A stretch of 43,677 bases of DNA from positions 113,427 to 157,103 of the forward strand of contig NMRA01000771.1 in assembly GCA_002633005.1 (NCBI GenBank), read 5' to 3'. This DNA is from Phoronis australis. Lineage: Eukaryota; Phoronida; Phoronidae. The stretch's first letter is position 1. Each line of letters opens with the position of its first letter. Shown here piece by piece: positions 32,187-40,598 of the stretch. The translations under genes were made by a program, and so were the position numbers. The notes beneath the pieces are model-generated. The model did not search any database and was not told the origin of the DNA. It saw nothing but the letters and a program-made list of their open reading frames with translations.

Positions 32187-32421
32187 TGTCGTGAACCTAG
32201 GTGGGTATTCGTCGTCCAGTTTCCTTGTTCGTATGAGTGTTATGGTCGTCCGGATATAGTTTTTGTCACGTGACTGGGGAGCTGCCTGCTGGTGTGGACC
32301 TTCGCTCTCTCGTGTGTTGTCCTCCATGGCAAGAGGACGTATTTCTGACAGCGTGTTTAAGTCAAGGAATGGACAAGGGTGAGTAGCCCGAAAGGAACCT
32401 AAATAGCCATCATTCACTACA
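32187..32421 (+). repeat. Gypsy-2 5' LTR
   Basis: 235 bp bounded by TGTCGTGAA at the start and TTCACTACA at the end, an inverted pair matching 8 of 9 positions, with TG...CA ends. The left boundary is independently supported because the shared unit-G flank stops there. A TATA-like GGATATAGT is at 32252-32260. The E-box palindrome GTCACGTGAC at 32265-32274 and a GTGAGT donor at 32379 lie inside. Confidence 0.75.
32265..32274 (+). promoter_or_regulatory. E-box palindrome in the Gypsy-2 LTR
   Basis: GTCACGTGAC is a perfect 10-bp palindrome matching the USF/MITF/TFE class E-box. It lies a few bases after the TATA-like sequence in the LTR promoter region. Confidence 0.45.
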
Positions 32422-32660
32422 TTTGGTGTAGTCGGCGGTTACTGCGTGCGTTACTTTCCCTTGTTTCTTTCACCGTGGCGCGGAATTTAAAGTTTGTTTA
32501 CTAAATTTTCCGTGCGTCCTGGTACTGCCCCGTGGCGTGGAGGGTGGTAGCTGAAACCATGTGGTTTCAGTTTTGTTTTCGTTGTGTTGTAGGAGTATAC
32601 ATTTTTCTTTATATATATTATCAGTTTCTTGTTTCATGATTGTTTTTTTTTCTTTTCCAG
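32379..32660 (+). other. Candidate leader intron of Gypsy-2
   Basis: A consensus donor AAGG|GTGAGT begins at 32379. A strong acceptor follows: a long T/C tract from about 32641, ending TTTTCCAG at 32660. Removing this stretch would take out the primer-binding site and join the LTR leader to sequence 72 bp before the gag ATG. The genomic RNA must stay unspliced for reverse transcription, so any splicing would be partial. Confidence 0.4.
32422..32442 (+). other. Gypsy-2 tRNA primer-binding site
   Basis: Two bases after the LTR end the sequence reads TGGTGTAGTCGGCGG, starting with TGG as expected for pairing with a tRNA 3' CCA. The partner tRNA is not identified. Confidence 0.55.
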
Positions 32661-32732
32661 ATAGTTCATGGTATAATTTAGTATATTTCAGTAATTCTCC
32701 TACGTTGTAGTGCCTTTTAAGCACCAATCATC

Positions 32733-34148
32733 ATGGCGTCCAAGATTCCGATTAATTCTTGTGATGCTGCGACATTATTAGACCTTCCGGGTATGACTAC
32801 TGATGTTGCTACTGCAGTAATCGACTTCAGAGCAATGTCAGCGATTACACCGGAGAATATAACTAAAATACATTCCGGTTGGAAGCCGACCAAGACGATG
32901 CAGAAACACATCGACTTCTCCATCCAGTCTGGTCTGCCAGAAGATTTAGTTAAAGTTGTAGAGTTGGTTGACAGTTACGGTAAGGAAACACCATCCAAAA
33001 CTGTTTCAGCTCTTGTATCATTCCCAAAATTGGCGATGAAATTTACCCCGTCCAAGACCAGCATGGTTAGTGGTGGTGCTTTTGAAAAATCAACCTCATC
33101 TCCACATACTAGCATGTCGTCTAAACCGGCGGGGGGTTCAACTAACTACTTGCAACGTGCTCCACGCAACCTAACTTTCAGTGGTAAGCTAGGCACTTGG
33201 GAAGACTTTTTCTGGAAGTTTGATAATATAGCCAGAGACAACTGTTGGTCTACTCAAAAGTGTCGTACTGAATTAGGTATGTGCTTAGAGGGAGATGCTT
33301 CTCGTTGGTTCGCCAACCATATTAGAGCCTTTCCAGATGCTACTTATAAACAGATCATCAAAGATATGATATATCGCTTTGGTGCAGAAATCGAGTGTAA
33401 CGAGGTACACCAACTTAGATTTCAGTCAGCCAAACAAGCTCCTGATGAGTCGCTTGAGCTATGGGCTGACCGTTTAACCAGTTTATTTTTATTAGCCTTT
33501 CCAGATGCTAGGGACTGTGACAAAGCTCAGGCTGTCCTTCGTTTCTGCTTGGGTTTGAAAGACAGAGAGGTTGCTCAATGGACGATCAATAGCAAACCTG
33601 AATCAGTCATGGAGGCTTTGAACGCCACTCGTTGGTTTTCAACCACCAAAGACCTAATGACACCATCGAGACCTACCAAAGCTGTTTCCTTCTGTAGAGA
33701 AACTTTTTCAGGTGAAGAGGAGGAAGAAGTCTCGATTCGTCAACTAAGTAAGAAACTCACTCTCAACTTCATTCCTCGTGGCTCCTTGGAGTCTCGATTA
33801 GATGTTCTTGAGGGTAGGTGTAATGATTTAGATACATCAGTTTCATTTCTCAAGACTGATAACATTAAACTTCATAAGAAAGTCGATGAGTTGAAATCTG
33901 ACTTGTCCGAATCTCGTGCTGAAGTATCGAGCAATTTTAATAAGTTGTTTGCCATGTTACAGACACAGTCGCCGAAGCGACCTTCTCCACCTTCACCAAG
34001 AGCTTCGCCAGATTCATCTCCGTGGAGACCTTCTAATCTTCCTAGATGTTTCAGGTGCGGTAAGCTGGGGCATTACCAGTCGAATTGTAGGAGTTCTCCA
34101 GTGGCAGCTCGACGTACTTTCCCCAGTGATGAAGATTTAAACGAGTAA
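32733..34148 (+). CDS. Gypsy-2 Gag with N-terminal helix-hairpin-helix and CCHC knuckle
   Basis: 471 aa from ATG 32733 (a good context, TCATCATGG) to TAA. Residues about 6-45 (INSCDAATLLDLPGM ... AVIDFRAM) match the pattern of ComEA-type helix-hairpin-helix domains, NxAxxxxLxxLPGI ... AxxIxxxR, which bind DNA without sequence preference. A Ser-rich linker follows, then a retrotransposon gag-type domain (about 145-315, LTFSGKLGTWEDFFWKF to VMEALNA), a predicted coiled coil (about 352-410), a Pro/Ser-rich stretch and a CX2CX4HX4C nucleic-acid knuckle at 439-452. It would form the virus-like particle and package RNA. The HhH is inferred from pattern only. It is separated from pol by a stop and frame change. 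Confidence 0.85.
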   Translation: MASKIPINSCDAATLLDLPGMTTDVATAVIDFRAMSAITPENITKIHSGWKPTKTMQKHIDFSIQSGLPEDLVKVVELVDSYGKETPSKTVSALVSFPKLAMKFTPSKTSMVSGGAFEKSTSSPHTSMSSKPAGGSTNYLQRAPRNLTFSGKLGTWEDFFWKFDNIARDNCWSTQKCRTELGMCLEGDASRWFANHIRAFPDATYKQIIKDMIYRFGAEIECNEVHQLRFQSAKQAPDESLELWADRLTSLFLLAFPDARDCDKAQAVLRFCLGLKDREVAQWTINSKPESVMEALNATRWFSTTKDLMTPSRPTKAVSFCRETFSGEEEEEVSIRQLSKKLTLNFIPRGSLESRLDVLEGRCNDLDTSVSFLKTDNIKLHKKVDELKSDLSESRAEVSSNFNKLFAMLQTQSPKRPSPPSPRASPDSSPWRPSNLPRCFRCGKLGHYQSNCRSSPVAARRTFPSDEDLNE

Positions 34149-34857
34149 GGACTGGGGGCCAAGGTCTAACCCCAGTCCGTACCAAAACCAAAGACCTCCC
34201 TGATAGTAAAAAATAGTTGGTCTGTTGGGTTACATGAAGAAACACATGCGTAATTCTTCAAGGCCCCACAGTTCAACCAATGGTACAGTTTTTAAAACTG
34301 CTGAATCGTGTACTCAGACTAGTGAGTTCCCTGTTGCTTTAACTGATGAAATGGTGTCTTTACATAATTCCGCTAACAGTGATAAAGTTTCAGACTCATT
34401 GGTTTCCTCGGTTGTGCCTAATGCTTTCATTCCTCAGAATGTTGTAGGNCTAGATGTTTCAGGTGCGGTAAGCTGGGGCATTACCAGTCGAATTGTAGGA
34501 GTTCTCCAGTGGCAGCTCGACGTACATTCCCCAGTGATGAAGATTTAAACGAGTAAGGACTGGGGGACAAGGTCTAACCCCAGTCCGTACCAAAACCAAA
34601 GACCTCCCTGATAGTAAAAAAATAGTTGGTCTGTTGGGTTACATGAAGAAACACATGCGTAATTCTTCAAGGCCCCACAGTTCAACCAATGGTACAGTTC
34701 TTAAAACTGCTGAATCGTGTACTCAGACTAGTGAGTTCCCTGTTGCTTTAACTGATGAAATGGTGTCTTTACATAGTTCCGTTAACAGTGATAAAGTTTC
34801 AGACTCATTGGTTTCCTCGGTTGTGCCTAATGCTTTCATTCCTCAGAATGTTGTAGG
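34042..34857 (+). repeat. Assembly overlap at the gag/pro boundary
   Basis: 34042-34448 and 34450-34857 are near-identical on either side of the 'n' at 34449. They repeat the Gag C-terminus, its stop and the start of the protease frame. One A-run differs by one base (six versus seven As before TAGTTGG), shifting the apparent frame. Confidence 0.9.
34149..34178 (+). promoter_or_regulatory. Stem-loop directly after the Gag stop
   Basis: GGACTGGGG (34149-34157) pairs perfectly with CCCCAGTCC (34170-34178) across a 12-base loop, starting at the base after the TAA. The other contig copy has it at 34557-34586. It may stimulate readthrough, frameshifting or re-initiation to make pol; alternatively it is structural RNA or chance. 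Confidence 0.6.
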
Positions 34858-35401
34858 TAATGTTTTGCCTGATCTCCCACCATCTCCAGGGGGGCTGTCT
34901 CAGGTTCTACCAGCTGAGGCGTGTGGTGTGGACGTTTGCGTTAATCCTACGATTCCAGCTGCAGACGCTGTTTTGCAAACTATAGAAATAAAGAAAACCG
35001 CTTTTGGGAGTATGTACTACATACCTATCATCATCAACGGGACAAGTATCAATGCGGTTATTGATTGTGGTGCGGATAGTACTATCATTTCTCACCGGCT
35101 GTTTAAATTATTGACTGATGTAGAATTTTTTCATGACATCAATGTCCATACTGCGGGTGAGGATTTATCTATGAAAGGTTTCCGCACTAAACCTGTCACT
35201 TTAATGATCAGTGACCAGTCGCACCAATCTTCAGTAGTTGTGGCCAATATTAGCGATGATTGCCTTTTAGGCCTCGATTTACTGAAGCAGTTGAATGCAG
35301 TTATTGACATGAAATCAGATTCCATAACTTTCACTAACGAGACTTTAGTTATGAATTATGGCGTACCTAGTAAATACCAGCCTTCNACCAATCTTCAGTA
35401 G
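34634..35401 (+). CDS. Gypsy-2 pro region: aspartic protease, start of pol
   Basis: The open frame starts at an ATG (34634) about 80 bp after the Gag stop. A Ser-rich linker leads to a retropepsin-like domain: INAVIDCGADSTIIS, with the catalytic D-C-G-A in place of the usual D-S/T-G-A, and the flap-distal block CLLGLDLLKQLNAVI. The protein sequence crosses the 'n' at 35386, and 35223-35385 is repeated at 35387-35549, so the frame continues into the RT piece when the overlap is counted once. The ATG may not be used if pol is made by frameshifting. Confidence 0.8.
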   Translation: MGYMKKHMRNSSRPHSSTNGTVLKTAESCTQTSEFPVALTDEMVSLHSSVNSDKVSDSLVSSVVPNAFIPQNVVGNVLPDLPPSPGGLSQVLPAEACGVDVCVNPTIPAADAVLQTIEIKKTAFGSMYYIPIIINGTSINAVIDCGADSTIISHRLFKLLTDVEFFHDINVHTAGEDLSMKGFRTKPVTLMISDQSHQSSVVVANISDDCLLGLDLLKQLNAVIDMKSDSITFTNETLVMNYGVPSKYQPXTNLQ

Positions 35402-35403
35402 TT

Positions 35404-37421
35404 GTGGCCAATATTAGCGATGATTGCCTTTTAGGCCTCGATTTACTGAAGCAGTTGAATGCGGTTATTGATATGAAATCAGATTCCATAACTTTCACTA
35501 ACGACACTTTAGTTATGAATTATGGCATACCTAGTAAATACCAGCCTTCTGTTAAGCTGTCAAAAGGTGTGGATATTCCAGCAAATTCAGTTAAGCGAGT
35601 GGACTGTATAACTTGTCCAGTTACAGCTTCCACAGTCTATTTTGAACCAAGCTTAACCGTTGACCCTCGAGTTATGATCCCTCGAGCTCTGCTTAATACG
35701 GAAAGCTCCCCAGTTTTATTGATTTTTAATTCTTCGGAGCACCATGTCAAGTTGAAGGCTGATTCTGTTTTGGGTTGTGTAGATTACATGGAGGATTGGG
35801 AAAAATGTCCTGTGGATCTGCTACCTACCCTCGAGAGTGGAACTACCGTCAACCAACTGTCTGCCGGTTCTTGTGATTCATCTGTTGGTGCAAGTCTAAT
35901 GGGTGAACTTCTCGAAAAGGTGGACGGTCTGTATAACAAATCTAGAAATTTATTAACTGAAGCACAATCATCTAAACTGCATCAGTTACTACTAAATTAT
36001 TCAGACGTTTTTGCTACAGATGACCTGGATCTGGGTAATTTTACAGCAGTTGAGCATAGTATTGACACAGGCGATGCTCAACCTATCAAAATGGCCATGC
36101 GACGTACACCAAGTTGTTTTGTGGCAGAAGAGGAGAGCCACCTTAATAAGATGCTTAAAGCTGGTGTCATTGTTCCTTCTTCTAGCGAATGGGCTGCAGC
36201 TCCTGTTCCGATTCATAAAAAAACTGACGGTTCAGTTTGTTACTGCATTGATTATAGAAAACTGAATAATGTCACTAGAAAAGATTCATGGCCTTTACCT
36301 CTTATCGATGAGTGTATTGACTTACTGTCCGGTAACAAATGGTTCAGTAAGCTAGATGCCAATTCTGCCTATTGGCAAGTTAAAATTCGAGAAGAAGATA
36401 GAAAAAAAAAACAGCTTTTATAACCAAATATGGGTTATTTGAGTTCAAATCCATGCCATTTGGACTCTGCGGCGCACCTTCTACATTTTCCAGAGCAATG
36501 AGTTTAGTTCTCAGAGGGTTAAATTGGGACACAGTCCTTGCATTCCTCGATGATATGTTAGTGCTGGGGTCAACCTTTGAGGAGCACATTGCTAACTTGG
36601 AAGAAGTTTTTCAGAGGTTCCGGAAGTTTCAACTCAAATTGAAACCTAAGAAGTGTCTCCTTTTCCAGCAGCGTGTCGAGTTTTTGGGTAGGTGGGTAGA
36701 ACCACACGGTTTGGAGATGGGAGACGAAAATATAGAAAAGGTTAAAAACTGGCCGGTTCCTCGAAGTAAGAAGCAATGTCAGAGCTTCCTTGGGTTTGCA
36801 AACTATCACAGGACCTTCATTAAAGATTTTGCTGAACTTGCAGTCTCCTTATACAAAGTCACTGGAGCTTCCCCTTTTTCATGGTCACATGAACAGCAAG
36901 TGGCCTTTGACAATTTGAAGGAAGCATTGACAGTTCTGACTTTACCGAATTGTTCAGATGAATTTGTGCAAGATTGTGATGCTTCCGACCTCGCGATTGG
37001 AGCTTGTCTCTATCAGGTCCAAAATGGCATAAAACGCGTAATATCTTATGCTAGTTTTGCTCTGGTGGAGGAACAGAAGCGTTATTGTACCACACGTAAG
37101 GAATTGCTGGCAGTCGTTCGTTTCACACACCATTATAGACATTATCTACTCGGACGACAATTTCGTGTCCGAACTGATCACAACAGCCTCACATGGTTGA
37201 TGAACTTTAGATCCCCTAGTGGTCAAATTGCACGTTGGTTATTGCAGCTACAACAGTTCCCTGGGATGAAGATTGAATACCGTCCAGGTGCAAAACACGT
37301 CAACGCGGATGTGCTCTCACGTATTCCTATGGACAGGTGCAACAATTATATAGTGGGTGTTCAGCCAAGCGATCTTCCCTGTGGTGGGTGCGGTAAATGC
37401 TGGAAATCACATAATGACTGA
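35404..37421 (+). pseudogene. Gypsy-2 reverse transcriptase and RNase H, frame broken
   Basis: The first part (to about 36410) holds the protease end, a connector and the RT fingers (AVEHSIDTGDAQPIKM, CIDYRKLNN, SKLDANSAYWQV). At the A10 run (36402-36411) the frame shifts into 36412-37421, which holds the RT palm with FLDDM, the thumb and RNase H (DCDASDLAIGACLY, ELLAVV, RTDHNSL, ADVLSRIP). It ends at an in-frame TGA (37419-37421); the same frame continues into integrase from 37422. A Cys-rich CGGCGKC lies just before the stop. The A-run could be a sequencing slip, a real mutation, or a programmed site. Confidence 0.85.
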
Positions 37422-39354
37422 CACAAGTTCTCATCTGAGGTGGATGATTCAACATCACTTGCCTTCCTTCCTAAAGTAGACAAATGTGTTGGTACTAGGC
37501 AGGTGACCACGAATCCTGGTTACAATCCCAAGCGGATTACTCAGTCACCTTTTCCGTGTGACTGTGACGAGACAGATTTTGGTCTGTCCATTACTACTTC
37601 AGATGGTGAAGATAATGTAAAGTTTGATCTTAAACCTGATAGCTGTTTTATTTACAACAACACAACATCTCCTAATGTTCATTTGAATGTTTTGAATATT
37701 TCAGCTAAACAGACTGCAGATCCTGATCTTTCGTTCGTTATTAATTGGTTAATTAATCGTGAAGTGCCATCTGATCATGATTTATTTCTAGCCAGCCCAG
37801 CTGCCAAGTTCTACTGGATTAACAAAGATTGTTTTCAGCGTTGTAATGATGTCCTCTTCTGGAAATCCCCAGAGGGTGGCCAGCTGTTAACAGTAGTTCC
37901 TGCAGTTTTAAAGATGACTGTTCTAGAAATGTGTCATATTATTCCTTCGGCAGCTCACCAGGGTATTGCTAGTACAAAACTTAAGATTAAGAGTAAGTAC
38001 TTTTGGTATGGGTTGACCAAAGACGTGCAGCTGTTTATTGCGTCTTGTCCCGCATGTAACAAGAACAAACAGGGTACAAGACATGGTCGGTCTCCCATGA
38101 TTCGTTTTCATGCTGGAGCACCGATGGAACGGGTACACGTTGATTTTCTTGGTCCTCTACCCTTATCTCCACATGGCAATCAGCATGTGTTGATGATAGT
38201 TGATCAATTTACCAAGTGGGTGGAATGTATTCCCCTTCCTTCTCAGACTGCCGAAGTTACAGCTACCACAGCAGTAAATGAATTTTTCACGCGTTTCGGG
38301 TATCCTTTCCAAATTTTCTCCGATCAGGGGAGGAATTTTGAAAGCAATTTATTTCGGGCTGTTTGTGAACTTTTGCATATTCATAAGTCGCGCACAACTT
38401 CTTATCGACCCTCCGCAAATGGTCAGGTTGAGCGGTACAATCGAATACTTATGGATGCAGTAAGATGTTACGTCAGTGATTTTCAGACGGATTGGGATTT
38501 ATATATTCCACAGATTGCCGGCGCGATCCGCTCTTCAGCAAATCGCCATACTGGGTTGACGCCTAATATGATGATGTTGGGTCGTGAGGTCACACAGCCG
38601 GTTGACCTCATGTTCCCTCTACCGTCTGCTCCGAACAACGTTTCATCTTCAGATTACGTTCTTAAGCTGCAAACAGCAATTTCAAAAGCGCATGAAGCGG
38701 CACGTCGTGTACTGCAAACTAGTCAATCTTCTATGAAAAAAGATTATGACCTTACTATATTTAAACGTGTTTTTCGAACAGGCGATCTGGTGTTTATCTT
38801 TGACTCAGCTTCAGCAAAGCGTAAGAAGTTATCGTCTCCTTGGAGGGGACCTGGTATTATCACTGAAGTCATTTCACCAGCTTTATATAGAATTCGTGTC
38901 AAGAATTCTGTGTCCGTGATTCATCATGATCGCATGAAATTATGTAAAACTGGTTATACAGATTTACCTGCTTGGCTTCAAAGAATAGTTAANTAAGTGT
39001 AAGAAGTTATCGTCTCCTTGGAGGGGACCTGGTATTATCACTGAAGTCATTTCACCAGCTTTATATAGAGTTCGTGTCAAGAATTCTGTGTCAGTGATTC
39101 ATCATGATCGCATGAAATTATGTAAAACTGGTTATACAGATTTACCTGCCTGGCTTCAAAGAATAGTTAACGTTGTTAACATCGACACTAGCGCAAATGA
39201 TCAGTTGTATTGCGTGTGTCGTCAGCCTGACCATGGTGGCCTCATGATTCAATGTGATTCATGTGATGATTGGGTACACGGTGAGTGTGTCAACATTACG
39301 GCTGATGATGCTCGTGATATGGACGTTTATTTGTGTCCGCGGTGCAAGCCTTGA
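37422..39354 (+). CDS. Gypsy-2 integrase fused to a PHD finger
   Basis: In residues from 37440: an acidic lead, a HHCC zinc site (H166, H173, C203, C206), and the catalytic D235 (VHVDFLG), D295 (FSDQGRN) and E331 (NGQVERYN). A GPY/F-type C-terminal domain follows (about 460-500, SPWRGPGIITEV to VIHHDRMKL). At 38993 an 'n' is flanked by duplicates (38821-38992 and 38999-39170). Counting them once, the frame runs on into a complete C4HC3 PHD finger (39211-39345: CVC, CDSC, HGEC, CPRC) and stops at TGA 39352. PHD fingers read histone H3 tails, so this domain may steer integration to particular chromatin, as chromodomains do in chromoviruses. All zinc ligands and the aromatic W before the His are present. 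Confidence 0.85.
38821..39170 (+). repeat. Assembly overlap in integrase
   Basis: 172-bp near-identical copies flank the 'n' at 38993 and repeat the integrase C-terminal domain. They differ at a few bases (for example AGAATTCG versus AGAGTTCG), so they could be two alleles. Confidence 0.9.
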
Positions 39355-39357
39355 TTA

Positions 39358-39377
39358 TATCTCTGTTTTTGTTCCAG
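39358..39377 (+). other. Candidate splice acceptor before ORF3
   Basis: TATCTCTGTTTTTGTTCCAG ends at 39377, 23 bases past the integrase-PHD stop. The pyrimidine tract and CAG fit a 3' splice site. ORF3 is in another frame and its first ATG is 39485, so splicing from a 5' donor such as 32379 would make it the first usable gene of a subgenomic RNA. Confidence 0.45.
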
Positions 39378-40197
39378 AACCTGTTTTTTCGTGTGTGGAT
39401 GTTCGTCTGAAGAATAATCCAGACCTACCGAAGATTACTGTCGTAAGTAGTCCAGATGTAGTTCAGGAAAATGTTCCTGAACCTATGGAAACAGTAGAAA
39501 CTACTGACTCTGCCACATCCGTGGTTGACCAGTCTGTAGCTCCTCCTAGTGGTGACCGAGACTCGCCACCGGTATCTAGTCGTCCTAGTGAGGCATCCGC
39601 GTCCTCACCTTCTCCTTCCAAACATAAACCCAAGCCGGGAGATCTGATTTGTCCGCTCTGTAGTTTTTCAGCTGGAGAGGGCCTCCTACGGTCACACGCT
39701 CTGACAAATCATCTACCGGCAGTTTTTGATGTCGACTCGGTGTGTCGTCTCTCATCTAATGAGTTGCAGCATGCCCGCTTCGAAGCACTGAAGTCTCTGT
39801 TTTGGCAGATTGAAGGGCGGACCATGAACAACTACGAAGATCTTCTTGACCTCGCAGGTTTAGCCGTCCGCCGCGTTGCCAAACTGCCCCGTGTAACTCT
39901 GGAAGACGAGTTGCACCTAATGATCTCGTGCCGGGTACTGGGGTGGCCGATGCCAGTTACTCCTTTGTCAATTTCTGGCAGACTGCTTAATCCGGGCCTG
40001 TGCATGCACTGGTTTGTGGTGTTACATCTGATGGCTCGTGTGCCGGAGCCGAACCGTTCGGTGTGGGCCCTGTCTTTCGACTGTGGTTCAAAAGATGTGC
40101 AGTCCTTACCTCCGCCGTTGGTAAGTCAATCGACCGCGTCTTCTGCTGTAAAAACTTATGCAAGTGCCGCTCGAGCACCATTGAAGGCTCCTGTACT
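39378..40197 (+). CDS. Gypsy-2 ORF3, N-terminal part (finger and unknown domain), cut by a join
   Basis: An open frame in the +1 frame relative to integrase-PHD runs from the acceptor to the 'n' at 40198. The first in-frame ATG is at 39485 (CCTATGG context). It encodes a Ser/Pro-rich linker, the CPLC...H-X4-H finger, and the conserved WQIEGRTMNNYEDL to WALSFDCG domain. It is truncated in the second linker, just before the TatD domain begins in the other copy (14975-16697). Identity with that copy is high and the encoded domain is unrecognised beyond the finger. Its position directly after integrase shows that the TatD ORF belongs to this retrotransposon. Confidence 0.75.
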
Positions 40198-40208
40198 NCA
40201 ATAAACAA

Positions 40209-40221
40209 CCCTAGAAGGATA
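40209..40221 (+). repeat. piggyBac-like terminal motif
   Basis: CCCTAGAAGGATA resembles the CCCTAGAAAGATA terminus recalled for the moth piggyBac element. No TTAA precedes it (the flank is ACAA) and the right end differs. It may belong to a different, nested element or be coincidence. Confidence 0.35.
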
Positions 40222-40598
40222 CCGTATACGGTGCAATTGTGGGCGCATTTCAACGCTCTGCGTTGCTCTTGTTAAGTATTTCAGGATTGTATTCAAAAGA
40301 AAACATGTAGTTCAAATAGATTTATTTTGACCACACTGGTCAAATATCATCTACATCTCATACAGGTGACGACCACTGCATCGTGATAAACAAGACAAAT
40401 GAATTAACAGATCAAGATCCTGAAGCAGATTAATTACAAAAAACATGAACTATCCTATCTTAGAAATACTGCAAAGTCAGTGTTCTAACTTAAATAAGCC
40501 AGTTCATTATCTAATTAGAGCACACCTTGAAAACACAATAATAAAACAAAGAATAGTGCGTTATCACAACTTATGATTTCTATGTCAATATTTTAAGT

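Larger units (their letters stand above)
32187..40197 (+). mobile_element. Ty3/Gypsy retrotransposon Gypsy-2 with PHD finger and ORF3
   Basis: Order: 5' LTR (32187-32421), primer site, spliced-leader-like UTR, gag, protease, RT, RNase H, integrase-PHD, then ORF3. The insertion point is in the 5' flank of transposase unit G: the shared CGACTCTAATAAATA ends and the LTR starts at TGTCGTGAA. The element runs to the 'n' at 40198, so its 3' end and 3' LTR are not present. Three internal joins (34449, 35386, 38993) carry exact overlap duplications. The pol frame also has a homopolymer shift and an in-frame TGA. Confidence 0.9.

Noticed and set aside
34042-34857. Tandem duplication of the gag/pro boundary
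   Set aside because: The copies are near-identical and meet exactly at an 'n'; unmerged contig ends explain them better than a real duplication.
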